Below, one piece after another: positions 30,801 to 38,371 of a DNA stretch of 38,371 nucleotides. Origin of the DNA: a virus; IMG/VR virus record IMGVR_UViG_3300046820_000852, positions 1 through 38,371 of that record, one strand, 5' to 3'. Within the stretch, counting starts at the first letter, position 1. Each line of letters opens with the position of its first letter. Below the pieces are notes generated by a model, which was not told the origin of the DNA, searched no databases, and worked only from the letters and a program-made list of their open reading frames with translations. The position numbers and the translations under genes are program-made.

Positions 30801-33800
30801 TAGAAGTGATGAAGCAGCAAAGAGAGCAGCAGATCCAAGCCAGGCAAAAAATGTAAAGATATTAAAAGATATTGCAAAAGAAGCATCAAAAACAAGATCT
30901 GGAAAGTTGGCACCAACAAACTTTGGTAAGCAAATATCTCCTACAACTGGATTTAGTTTCCCAGTAAGTGGTCTTGGTGGATTATACGAAAAGCCAGATG
31001 GCTCAAGAGTGTTTGTTAAACCAATGCTTGATGAAAAGGGCGCTTTGGCAGAACAAAGAGCAACTAAGATTGCTCGTGATGTACACGGTCTGCAGGCACC
31101 AAATCAAACAGTAGCAACAATGATTGATCCAACAGATCCAAGTGGTAAGAGAAGAATTATTGTTTTAGAATCTCCATATGATCCAGCATTTGATCCTGCT
31201 AAGATGAGCAAGGGTTTCACAAAAAATGAATACTTTAGACAACTTGTCGCAGCAAATCTTCGTATAGATAAAGACCTTAAGGCAGGCAATCTTGGTGGCA
31301 GCGTTCTTGCAGATGTAGGTGCTTCTGGAGTATTTGATAAAGCATCTGGAAAGAGAGACTTTGTAAAAAATCTTCCATCAATGGAAGAAATGGCAAAAAT
31401 TAATCTAAGCGGAGTAAAGGGAAATTCAGCAGCAAGATCACCTTTCTGGTTTGGAAATGCAACTGCAGACATTGCAAAGGGCATGACAGCAGATGAATAT
31501 CATAGATCAATGAATGCTGAGATTGATAGAGTTTTGCCTAAATTAGAAAAAACTTTGTCAACAATGGATTTAACTCCTGAAGAAAGACCTTACTACCAGG
31601 CAATGGTTGATAGACTTAAAGAAGGAAAAAAGGTTAATTGGAGAAATCTACATAAACTTCATACATCTATTTTGGTTAAGCCAGATGAAGTTCTTGAAGA
31701 TAAAAAGACTGGGAAATTAACAAAGCCAAAAACAACTCCTAAGCCAGCAGGGGCCAAATCAACTGGTGGACCAAAAGATACTAGAATGGCAGATAAGCCA
31801 AAAAAGAATCAAAGAGTTGTTCAAGGTCCTAAGCGAATTGGTAAAACCATCATGCCTGGTTTTTCAAATGCTCCAGAATCGGTTTCATCAACTGCATCAG
31901 CAATTGTTGCTGGAGCACAAGGCTCTATTGCTGAAGCAAAAGCAGTCGGTGCAAATATTGGAACAACACTTTCTCAGTCAGCAGCAGCAGCATCAAGAAC
32001 GATGCTTTACGGTACTGGCCCAGTAGATGCCGAAGCAAAATCTCTTCGTCGTCAATTAGAGAAGCGCCAAAGATCTGAAGCAAGAACTCAGGCCAGAGCA
32101 GCATCATCAAGAACAATGCTCTATGGAACTGGTCCAGTAGATGCTGATGCAAAATCTATAAGAAGATATGAAGAAAAGCAGGCAAAGCGATCACTTGTTG
32201 CAGAAAAAATTGCTTATCGTGAAAAAATTATTAATGAAAGAGCAGCAGCAAAAGCACAAGCAGATGCATATGCAAAAAGCCCTCGTGGAAGAATACAGGC
32301 CTATGGGGAAAGAAGAGCAAACAAGATCCAGGCAAGAATGGATGCTGGCAAGCGCCCAGGAATGGGTGTAGGAGGAGCAGTTGGTATTGCATCAGGTGCT
32401 GCAATGATTGGCTCTATGGCTGGCGGAACAGTCGGAGATATTTCACAAAAGGTTATGATGCCATTAATGGGCTTGTCCATGATTCTTCCAATGCTTAAAA
32501 GCCCAGCAGCAGCAGTAGCAATTGGTCTTACTGCAACAGTTGGCTCTATAGTTGCATTAAGAATGGCATTTGATAAAGCAGCAAATAAAGTTTTAGAAGA
32601 AGGTGAAAAGTTCAAGGGGTCTGCTAGTGCAATTAACGCTATAGCAAAATTTGGTGGTAAAGTAACTGCGTCAGAGCAAATGGACTTAAGAAGAAAGAAC
32701 TCCTTCTCAATGTTAGGTCCAGCAACAGGTAAAACAACATATGGTGAAGCATTTATTCAAACAGCAGAAGGTAAAGATTTAACAAAGAGAATTTCAGAAC
32801 AGAATGCTGCAGGTAAGGGAAATGTTGCAGCAAAAGATTTAACTAATCAACTTTCAGCATCTATTATGTCTGGTGCCATGGATATGTCACAAGCAAGAAG
32901 TTTGGCTCTTAATGCTGCAAGACAAGCAGGAGATATGTCTATTGGTATAAAGGTTATTGCTCAACTAGAAAGCCTTCTAGGACCAAATGGAGAAAATCTT
33001 GATAAGAATCCTCTTCAAGTTAGAATTGATATGATTGCTCAAAATGCTAAAAATATGCAACAGAGTGCTGATAATGCAAAAAATGGTGGTGGAGGTTTAG
33101 GTGGGCCAATAACCAAACTTGCAGGACAAAAGAATATGCAGATCGCTGGCGTCGCAGCATCAGCACTAGGAGGCGCAGCAGCGGGTGCTGGAATTGGCGG
33201 AATGATTGGTGGTGCACTTGGTGCAGTAGGTGGGCCACTCGCTGTTATTACTGCAGGTATTGGAGCCACAATTGGAGCAGGTATTGGTGCAGCAGTTGGA
33301 GGCATCGGAGCATACTTTGCATCAAAGAAGTTTGTAAAACAAGCAGGAGCATTAGGCGCAGCAGCAGCAGTAGATTCTAAGATTGCTTTAGAGCAAAATA
33401 AGCAAATGCTTGATTCGTTTGATATGTACTATGAAAAAAAGATTGAAGAGTTGAAGTTGCAAGGCAAGATTAATGAAGCAAATGAGATGCAGAAAAAATA
33501 TCTTGATGATAGAAACACTTTAACTGCTAAACAGGGAGAACTTAACGCAGACATTATTTCACAGTATAACAGCGCTGGAGGAATGCAGGAAGCAATGATG
33601 GGTGGAATGAAGAAAGCCACTACTGCACGATATAAGAATGATCCTAATCAGTTGGCGTATGTTGATGTTGTTAATCAGCAAGCAGCAAATTTACAAAAGG
33701 ATGGTCTTATTGACAGTGGCCAAGAGTTTTTGATTCAGGCAAAAATGGCAAGTGGTGACATACCACCATCAGTATTTAGAAGTCTTTTAGGTATGGCAGC

Positions 33801-36663
33801 AGAGAATAAAGATTTGGCTCCTATGATGATGGATATCATTACTAGATTTAGCGGTTCAACATCAGAAACAATTGGTGTTGCTGCACAAAACATTCTTGGA
33901 GCAGATAAGGTAGTAAATAAAAAGGTACAAACAGAATTTATTACAAGAGTCAAGGCATTTGAAAAAGAGTCAGATGCTCTTGACTTTGCAAAAAATATGA
34001 TTAAGTTAAATAATCTTAATGCAGTAATTCCTTCAGATGTCATGGTTAGTTATTATTCAAATCCAAAAAACAAAGATGAGTATGAAAAGTTAAATACAAT
34101 GCTAGATAGCATTGAAGGCAATAAAGACTTAATTGCAAAAGTAGTTTATGAAATTATGCCAGAGGTAAAGGGTACCGCAGCATTTGATGAAGCATATTTT
34201 AATACTCTTAAAGAAGATCAACAAAAGGTTTACACTACTACTATTGCATCATTAATTAATGTTCCAGAACCACAAATTTTAGAAAGTGAAGATTTTAAGG
34301 CTTGGCGTAAAGAGAACCCTGATATTAAGGGAAGCAAGTCTTTTATAGTACAAAAATATATAGAGGCTCAAGGAAGAAAAGCAGTTGTGGACGGTGTTAC
34401 AATTGATCCAGCAAATGCGCCAACAACCAATACTGATAATACTGATAAGAAGGTGGAGTCTTCACCACTTGATGATCTAGTAAAGAAACTTAGAGATGTA
34501 CGAAAGAACCAGATTAAGGTTACAGAAGGCTGGAGTGCCTCTCGTAAGGCCTTAGATAGCCTATTTGGTGGGAAGAAGACAATCGATGTATTCAGCGGTA
34601 TAGAGAATGATATTAGAAAATTAGGTGGTAGTCAAGACTTTATTGAACTTATCGTTGGTATGGATCCAAAGGAATATGAAAAGAGAAAGAACTCGCTATT
34701 TAAGTTTGACAATAAGGGAAACATTGTTGGACTAAAGAATGATGCAAAAAATATTCAAGAGGCTATGAACTCAATCGCTATGGGTGACTGGAACTCTAGT
34801 ATGGAAGCAGAGTCCAAGGCTCTTGTTGATCAAAGCAAAGCATTTGACAGAATTGCAGGCCTTGGGGTTCCAGTAGCAAATGCATATGATTTAATAACTG
34901 ATAAGACTATTGCTCAAGCAATTGCTAACGGAGTAAATGATAAAACTCTAAAAACTTTAATTAGTCGATATAAGGGTTTGACAGAAGCACAGGAAAAGGC
35001 AGCAGCAATTCAGGGAGTAAAAACAGACATTGCTCAATTTAAAAAAGATAGAGTCCAAGAGGATAGAATTAGAAGCAAGTATAGTTCAGAAACTGCTTTT
35101 GCAATTGGGTCTGATGAAAACTTGAGATCAATGGAAAGTGCTGTTGCTGCTCAACAGGCAAAGGTAGACAGTCTAATAAAGAGGGGTGCTACTACTGCAC
35201 AAATTAATTCTGCTCAGGGAGAATTAAATAGCATGATAAGTGACTTTAATGAAAGATTAAATCAACTAAAGAGCACTGTCGGATATATGCAGGACATGTT
35301 TGATGAAGGCTTTGGGAATGCTATGGAGGCTTTTGATGTACAAGAGAGTGCTCTTCAGATAAAGTTTAAGTTAGATACAAAAGAAAGCAATAAGATAATA
35401 CAAGAAGCACAAGATACTATTGCTGGAATTCAATACAAGATTGATGATAAAGAAGCATCTCTTAAGGCTATTGAAGATCAAGAACAAAAGATTAACGAAA
35501 AGTATGACGAAAGAATTAGAGCATTAGATGAAGTAGAAAAGGCTAATGCTGCTATTGCTAATCAACAAAGAGGACAACTAACACTTGCTGAAGCCCTAAC
35601 ATCTGGAGATATTGCAGCAGCAGCAAAGGCAGCACAAGACATGAGAGCACAGCAGGCTGCAGATGCTGTAACAAAGCAGAAGGATGCAGTAGAGCAGTCT
35701 AGACAGTACGAACTCGATTCAGTTAAAGCATACGACCCTACTACAAAATCTTACAGAACTAGAAAAGAACTTGAAGCGGATATTAAGAAACTTCAGGATG
35801 AAATTTTTGACCTAGAAGAAAAGAAAATAGAGCCAGCGCAAGAATTTGTTAGATTAAAACAGATTCAGTTGGATAAGGATATTGAAGGTTTAACTGTGCT
35901 TGGTAAGACCAAAGATGCTTGGGAAGCAATTAAAAACCAAGTTGATCTTGCTATGATCAACAGTAAAAAGTTTATTGAGTCTATGCAACTTGGATTAAAT
36001 ACTCAGAATAAGTTGATTCAAGGATACAATAATCAGCAAGCAAGTGGAAATGATCCAATTGTTGGTGCTGCTTATGACCCAGCAGTAGTTCCAGCAACAA
36101 CTACTACTGCAACGACTACTACAGCGCCAACCACAACAACCACAGCCCCTACAACGACTACCACACCACCTGTAGCGGCTCCCACAACCTCTTCTAGTTC
36201 ATCTGTTGATGGTCGTGTAGCATTATCTAAATTAATGTCTGGCCAAACTCTGTCTGCTGCAGAAAGATCATACTTAAATCTTGCTCCTGTAGTTCCAGCA
36301 AAAACAGCAGCAGATATTGTTGCTGAAAGAAAAGCAAAGTATGGATACTTATCAAAGGGCGGATTTGTTCCTAAGTATTTTGCTGCTGGCGGTTTTGCAA
36401 AGGGAACAGACAAAATTCCAGCAATGCTAACTCCAGGAGAGTTTGTAATGAGCAAGTATGCAGTAGACTCATATGGAATAGATAATTTAAAGAAGATCAA
36501 CAATGGAGATTCAACTGGTGGAGCAGTGTATAATAATACATATACCTTAACTGTTAATGCAAAGACAGATGCAAATCCAAACGAGATTGCACAGGCAGTA
36601 ATGTCGACAATTAAGCAGGTAGAGGATAGAAGAATTAGGGGGGTTGGAATAAATGGCAGATAA
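27886..36663 (+). CDS. Tape measure protein with embedded accessory domains
   Basis: A 2925-residue protein that sets tail length and is probably ejected with the DNA. The start (ATG 27886) follows AGAGGTG. Order: helical N terminus; a TP901-type tail tape measure domain at about residues 190-480 (KYGVAVEDTMKMAADAAAMG, KAGPVVKQLGGDVEDLAFFL); hydrophobic helix near 540-570; a TMLTPGEAVIP motif at 686; helical region 740-1000; a kinase-like motif set at about 1020-1150; a 38-residue-spaced duplicate SRTMLYGTGPVDA at 1370 and 1408; Gly/Ala-rich hydrophobic segments near 1490-1560 and 1750-1810; long coiled coils near 2400-2700; Thr-rich linker near 2740-2765; a second AMLTPGEFVM at 2846. No peptidase or lysozyme domain was recognised. 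Confidence 0.95.
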   Translation: MADVESNIHVNIDTSDALASLKLLQRQISAFHTQMAKSGTAASAVAANQAQNLMNSINATGQFHASMRKVTTSTEHFTDALERNKLTSREYFRYTGAATKTFGRFFRSEFETLNKVARERVKDIQTQYIKMGRGANGALQAIAVRPLTLDMKNLGTQTAIAAQRQQLLNQLLRQGSTNLLNFGKNTQWAGRQLMVGFTVPLAMLGTTAAKTFMKLEEQAIRFKRVYGEMFTTQEETDAMVKQIQTLAREYTKYGVAVEDTMKMAADAAAMGKMGAELTAQVAQATRLAVLGGVEQAQALETTISVTNAFGVATEDLANKIDFLNAVENQTVVSIEDLTTAIPKAGPVVKQLGGDVEDLAFFLTAMKEGGINASEGANALKSGLASLINPSEKASKMLAGLGINIKGIVEGNKGDIKATVVGFAQALDTLDPLNRARAIEQLFGKFQFSRLSTLFQNVTAQGTQAQRVLGLTKATTEELAILSQRELDKIQNTTTYKFKKSMEDLKVAIAPVGEQFLKALMPIVEFVGKVLDKFNNLGDGTKKFITLLTVGVAGVGPILLMTFGLIANAAANIIKLFVSIKSMYNRTGNTSKVLGEQTNYLTKEQLEASAVAASLDQVHQKLQQTFTSEAGAVNNLANAYKRAIAAQLGFTGPVGGKGGKGKAPGLRKYSTGTTSVPGVGNTDSVPTMLTPGEAVIPAQVAQDPANRPMIAQLVAGKNVQGFNEGTTGVDTAVKTNITHVGGKSDQKLISDIIRDNPFMSADQKGKLRAIEAILKSQGLPATTATLHKLAFTFPEHLNKSMTSVAGVDPKTFIAEWERLGPGKWSPSRIPAAQAEAMDRAMIEMIKKDFADGKIKGVNDNLVRDIFTKRIPAERPDIASSTVYKDAQKLYQTSTKFLLGKGLGTTPEESRKILQEAVDKGLIKEFSIVERKSKSGAVKTGSSTVTLNDGTLVNMNRLGSGHRVSISQDEASQRRSDEAAKRAADPSQAKNVKILKDIAKEASKTRSGKLAPTNFGKQISPTTGFSFPVSGLGGLYEKPDGSRVFVKPMLDEKGALAEQRATKIARDVHGLQAPNQTVATMIDPTDPSGKRRIIVLESPYDPAFDPAKMSKGFTKNEYFRQLVAANLRIDKDLKAGNLGGSVLADVGASGVFDKASGKRDFVKNLPSMEEMAKINLSGVKGNSAARSPFWFGNATADIAKGMTADEYHRSMNAEIDRVLPKLEKTLSTMDLTPEERPYYQAMVDRLKEGKKVNWRNLHKLHTSILVKPDEVLEDKKTGKLTKPKTTPKPAGAKSTGGPKDTRMADKPKKNQRVVQGPKRIGKTIMPGFSNAPESVSSTASAIVAGAQGSIAEAKAVGANIGTTLSQSAAAASRTMLYGTGPVDAEAKSLRRQLEKRQRSEARTQARAASSRTMLYGTGPVDADAKSIRRYEEKQAKRSLVAEKIAYREKIINERAAAKAQADAYAKSPRGRIQAYGERRANKIQARMDAGKRPGMGVGGAVGIASGAAMIGSMAGGTVGDISQKVMMPLMGLSMILPMLKSPAAAVAIGLTATVGSIVALRMAFDKAANKVLEEGEKFKGSASAINAIAKFGGKVTASEQMDLRRKNSFSMLGPATGKTTYGEAFIQTAEGKDLTKRISEQNAAGKGNVAAKDLTNQLSASIMSGAMDMSQARSLALNAARQAGDMSIGIKVIAQLESLLGPNGENLDKNPLQVRIDMIAQNAKNMQQSADNAKNGGGGLGGPITKLAGQKNMQIAGVAASALGGAAAGAGIGGMIGGALGAVGGPLAVITAGIGATIGAGIGAAVGGIGAYFASKKFVKQAGALGAAAAVDSKIALEQNKQMLDSFDMYYEKKIEELKLQGKINEANEMQKKYLDDRNTLTAKQGELNADIISQYNSAGGMQEAMMGGMKKATTARYKNDPNQLAYVDVVNQQAANLQKDGLIDSGQEFLIQAKMASGDIPPSVFRSLLGMAAENKDLAPMMMDIITRFSGSTSETIGVAAQNILGADKVVNKKVQTEFITRVKAFEKESDALDFAKNMIKLNNLNAVIPSDVMVSYYSNPKNKDEYEKLNTMLDSIEGNKDLIAKVVYEIMPEVKGTAAFDEAYFNTLKEDQQKVYTTTIASLINVPEPQILESEDFKAWRKENPDIKGSKSFIVQKYIEAQGRKAVVDGVTIDPANAPTTNTDNTDKKVESSPLDDLVKKLRDVRKNQIKVTEGWSASRKALDSLFGGKKTIDVFSGIENDIRKLGGSQDFIELIVGMDPKEYEKRKNSLFKFDNKGNIVGLKNDAKNIQEAMNSIAMGDWNSSMEAESKALVDQSKAFDRIAGLGVPVANAYDLITDKTIAQAIANGVNDKTLKTLISRYKGLTEAQEKAAAIQGVKTDIAQFKKDRVQEDRIRSKYSSETAFAIGSDENLRSMESAVAAQQAKVDSLIKRGATTAQINSAQGELNSMISDFNERLNQLKSTVGYMQDMFDEGFGNAMEAFDVQESALQIKFKLDTKESNKIIQEAQDTIAGIQYKIDDKEASLKAIEDQEQKINEKYDERIRALDEVEKANAAIANQQRGQLTLAEALTSGDIAAAAKAAQDMRAQQAADAVTKQKDAVEQSRQYELDSVKAYDPTTKSYRTRKELEADIKKLQDEIFDLEEKKIEPAQEFVRLKQIQLDKDIEGLTVLGKTKDAWEAIKNQVDLAMINSKKFIESMQLGLNTQNKLIQGYNNQQASGNDPIVGAAYDPAVVPATTTTATTTTAPTTTTTAPTTTTTPPVAAPTTSSSSSVDGRVALSKLMSGQTLSAAERSYLNLAPVVPAKTAADIVAERKAKYGYLSKGGFVPKYFAAGGFAKGTDKIPAMLTPGEFVMSKYAVDSYGIDNLKKINNGDSTGGAVYNNTYTLTVNAKTDANPNEIAQAVMSTIKQVEDRRIRGVGINGR
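30913..31545 (+). other. Kinase-like domain candidate inside the tape measure (residues 1010-1220)
   Basis: Within the tape measure protein: a Gly-rich loop (SGLGGLYEKPDG, 1028-1039), strand Lys K1045 (RVFVKP), a following helix with E1056 (ALAEQRATKIA), a hydrophobic strand near IIVLESPYD, then D1130-L-K-A-G-N1135 and D1143-V-G. The D-to-N spacing of five equals that of protein kinases, and the DLKAGN plus LADVG strings mimic DLKxxN and DFG. The HRD His is replaced (D-K-D). This suggests a protein-kinase-like or HipA/PI-kinase-like fold. It is motif evidence only, and other folds cannot be excluded. Confidence 0.45.
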
Positions 36664-37291
36664 TGTTGATCCAAGATATACCTATATGCAGAGTCGTAAA
36701 AAGTATAATAGGCCTAGCGGTATGCTATGGTCTGAAAACTCTGGCACCCTAATAAATGGTTTGTATATCCCATATGGTCTAGAGGTTGGTGCTGATTCAA
36801 CAGCAGAAGAGGATCCAACTCTTATAGATCAATTTTTAATGCTTACAGACGATAATAGATCCCCTCTAGAATTTTCAGATGAGCGAATTGAAAAGCGGGA
36901 AAGAATGATCAATGGTCGCATGAGGTCATATCATATTGCAGATAAGATGAAACTTAGCACAAGTTGGAATATGATTCCTTCTAGGTCACATTCAGACGTA
37001 CCTAATTTTAATCCAGAGACAGGTTTGTCTCCATATAAGTCATACACGACAGATGGTGGCGCAGGTGGAGCAGATATGCTTGAGTGGTATGATGCACATA
37101 AAGGCTCTTTCTGGGTATTCCTTGCATATGACAAGAAGGGTGTATTTAAGGGTAAAGAAAATCCATATGACCACCTAGCACAATATAATCAACTTGTAGA
37201 AATGTTTATTTCTAGTTTTACTTATTCAGTAGAAAAAAGAGGAGCCAATTTTGATTATTGGAATGTCTCAGTTACTTTGGAAGAAGTATAA
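36653..37291 (+). CDS. Distal tail / tail-tip protein
   Basis: A 212-residue protein overlapping the end of the tape measure gene by 11 bases, with a G-rich ribosome site (AGGGGGTTGG). It contains YTYMQSRKKYNRPSGMLWSENSGT, a Gly-rich loop (TTDGGAGGADMLEWYDAHKGSFWVFLAYDK; key GGAGGADMLEWYD) and a C-terminal strand NFDYWNVSVTLEEV, in the place where siphophages encode Dit-like or hub-adjacent proteins. The end EKRGANFDYWNVSVTLEEV is the kind of terminal beta strand seen in tail-tube-fold proteins, so it may be a tube-like ring at the tail tip. The stop overlaps the following ATG by one base. Confidence 0.72.
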   Translation: MADNVDPRYTYMQSRKKYNRPSGMLWSENSGTLINGLYIPYGLEVGADSTAEEDPTLIDQFLMLTDDNRSPLEFSDERIEKRERMINGRMRSYHIADKMKLSTSWNMIPSRSHSDVPNFNPETGLSPYKSYTTDGGAGGADMLEWYDAHKGSFWVFLAYDKKGVFKGKENPYDHLAQYNQLVEMFISSFTYSVEKRGANFDYWNVSVTLEEV

Positions 37292-38371
37292 TGTTTGAAG
37301 ATAAAGATCTGCAGAATTTTTTAGAAACATCTTCTACAATAAGAAATAAGTCAGTTATAACTGCTGAGTGGAATATGAATATTCCAACCAACATTAAGCA
37401 CATAGGAAACTATCGATACAGACCAACTCAGTCAGGTTCTATCTATGCTTCTTTACCAACAAGTTTTGACATTAACGATGCTGGAAACTTTTACACTGGG
37501 GCAACAGATGCAGATGTTGTTGTGGATGGTGTTTTTGATAATGATGATATCCCCACAATTCTTTTAAACAAAAAAGAAAAAATGCAAACGCTATACTCCC
37601 TAGAAGATTGCTTTGGACAGTTCAGACCACGGTCTGGAATAAATAAGGCTGTGTTTTTTAAAGATAATGGAACAATGGTTCACCATCCAAACTTATTCAT
37701 GGCGGATAGACCAAGGTACTACATGTCAGATAAAAATGATAAGTTTAAGTATTGGACTTCATACAGAACAGAGTCTGGTCAAGAATATGGAATTGCCTCA
37801 AAGGTTAGAGGTTCTCAAAATTCTATAGAAGATGCAGTTCCTTTTGTTGTTTATAAAGAAAAAGTTCCAGCAAATAGAGTTGTTATTAAAATGCAAACTC
37901 ATACTGGAACTGAGAATCTTGGACCATTTTCTTCATCTACTGGGTCGTACATTGATCCATTTTTTGGTGAGTCAAATCAAAAAACTCCTAGCAAGTGGAA
38001 AATCCAGTTCCTCAAGGATGGCAACTGGGAGAATGTAATATCATTTGATCCAGCGGTAAAAAGAAAAGACGGCTCTTCTGTTATAAAGAGTGATGGCTAT
38101 GTTGAGATTGCTTATGGACTAATTGTCCCAGACGAATGGAGAGATACTTTTGTATTTGCTGAGACATATAGCGATGTAGCCTTGCTTCCTGAGCAGTCTG
38201 TTGTTGGGTATGCTTATTTAATTAAAGCAAATGCTAACGATATCGGAAGTTTTCATATTTGGAACGGTACAGAGTATATTATCTTGTCACCAAAGTATGG
38301 TTGGTATGTAGAAGATGAAACAGTTAATAGGCTGACAAACTTTGTTACTGATGCTACTTCTCCAGATGTTT
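37291..38371 (+). CDS. Large tail-tip or baseplate protein (3' truncated)
   Basis: ATG 37291 overlaps the previous TAA by one base (TAATG); the frame stays open to the window end, giving 360 codons. The visible part starts MFEDKDLQNFLETSSTIRNK and has SVITAEWNMNIPTNI, SLEDCFGQFRPRSGINKAVFF, DRPRYYMSDKNDKFKYWTSYR (key RPRSGINKAVFF and RPRYYM) and a jelly-roll-like stretch (NRVVIKMQTHTGTENLGPF, then KWKIQFLKDGNWENV). The RPRSGINK...RPRYY pattern is one I associate with minor tail proteins downstream of the tape measure in actinobacterial phages. By position it should be a tail-tip or central-fibre protein. The C-terminal part and any receptor-binding or hydrolase domain lie beyond the window. 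Confidence 0.75.
   Translation, partial: MFEDKDLQNFLETSSTIRNKSVITAEWNMNIPTNIKHIGNYRYRPTQSGSIYASLPTSFDINDAGNFYTGATDADVVVDGVFDNDDIPTILLNKKEKMQTLYSLEDCFGQFRPRSGINKAVFFKDNGTMVHHPNLFMADRPRYYMSDKNDKFKYWTSYRTESGQEYGIASKVRGSQNSIEDAVPFVVYKEKVPANRVVIKMQTHTGTENLGPFSSSTGSYIDPFFGESNQKTPSKWKIQFLKDGNWENVISFDPAVKRKDGSSVIKSDGYVEIAYGLIVPDEWRDTFVFAETYSDVALLPEQSVVGYAYLIKANANDIGSFHIWNGTEYIILSPKYGWYVEDETVNRLTNFVTDATSPDV

Noticed and set aside
36072-36674. Minus-strand open frame of 200 codons at the end of the tape measure
   Set aside because: Val-rich stretch is the complement of the Thr-rich linker; no ribosome site.

Overview
The window is a continuous late (virion structure and assembly) region of a long-tailed dsDNA phage, cut off inside a gene at both ends. 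Evidence for a siphovirus: an HK97-type portal, an XkdF-like prohead protease, an HK97-fold major capsid protein, a run of small head-tail connector genes, one tail-tube protein with no sheath gene, two tail assembly chaperone paralogues and a 2925-residue tape measure protein. By the usual rule of about 0.15 nm of tail per tape-measure residue, the tail would be roughly 0.4 micrometre long. The DNA is AT-rich, Shine-Dalgarno sequences are strong (AAGGAGG type), and many genes appear to be read from leaderless mRNAs. Leaderless mRNA plus a B12-dependent ribonucleotide reductase suggests an actinobacterial host with low GC, perhaps an aquatic one. That host assignment is an inference; no host marker gene is present.

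Layout. 1-2415: the end of a Cys-rich, VTPA-repeat surface protein, then a small acidic protein, a Cys-cluster protein, a 2OG-Fe(II) oxygenase and a cupin/JmjC-like protein, ending in a bidirectional terminator. 2461-3015 (minus strand, the only reverse gene): a secreted lytic transglycosylase with its own canonical promoter. 3120-10002: virion proteins and fibres built from shared modules, ending in a fibronectin-III / (AFG)17 / Hint-like protein. 10008-13808: a GNAT-like enzyme, two uncharacterised genes and a class II ribonucleotide reductase. 13834-17574: a 1246-residue protein with lectin-like (ConA/LamG) domains. 17593-26018: head module (small protein, portal, a third 2OG-type enzyme, protease with nested scaffold, capsid, connectors). 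26085-38371: tail module. There is no gene-free stretch longer than about 110 bases, and I saw no tRNA, CRISPR, IS element or terminase gene.

Regulation. At least a dozen intergenic boundaries carry TGnTATAAT or TGnTATACT (extended -10) boxes without a recognisable -35. In about seven cases the start codon lies 5-9 bases after the box, which implies leaderless transcripts and decides several start codons. Strong hairpin terminators follow the capsid gene and the tail-tube gene, each followed at once by a new promoter, so the most abundant virion proteins are separated transcriptionally from their low-abundance neighbours.

Most notable observations: (i) a protein-kinase-like motif set (Lys, Glu, DLKAGN, DVG) inside the tape measure protein; (ii) tail assembly chaperones encoded as two separate paralogous genes, long then short, in place of one gene with a programmed frameshift; (iii) a pervasive leaderless extended -10 promoter architecture; (iv) the FN3-(AFG)17-Hint protein; (v) an internal in-frame start with a strong Shine-Dalgarno that would make the scaffold separately from the protease fusion; and (vi) three dispersed HxD...H oxygenase-type genes among structural genes.
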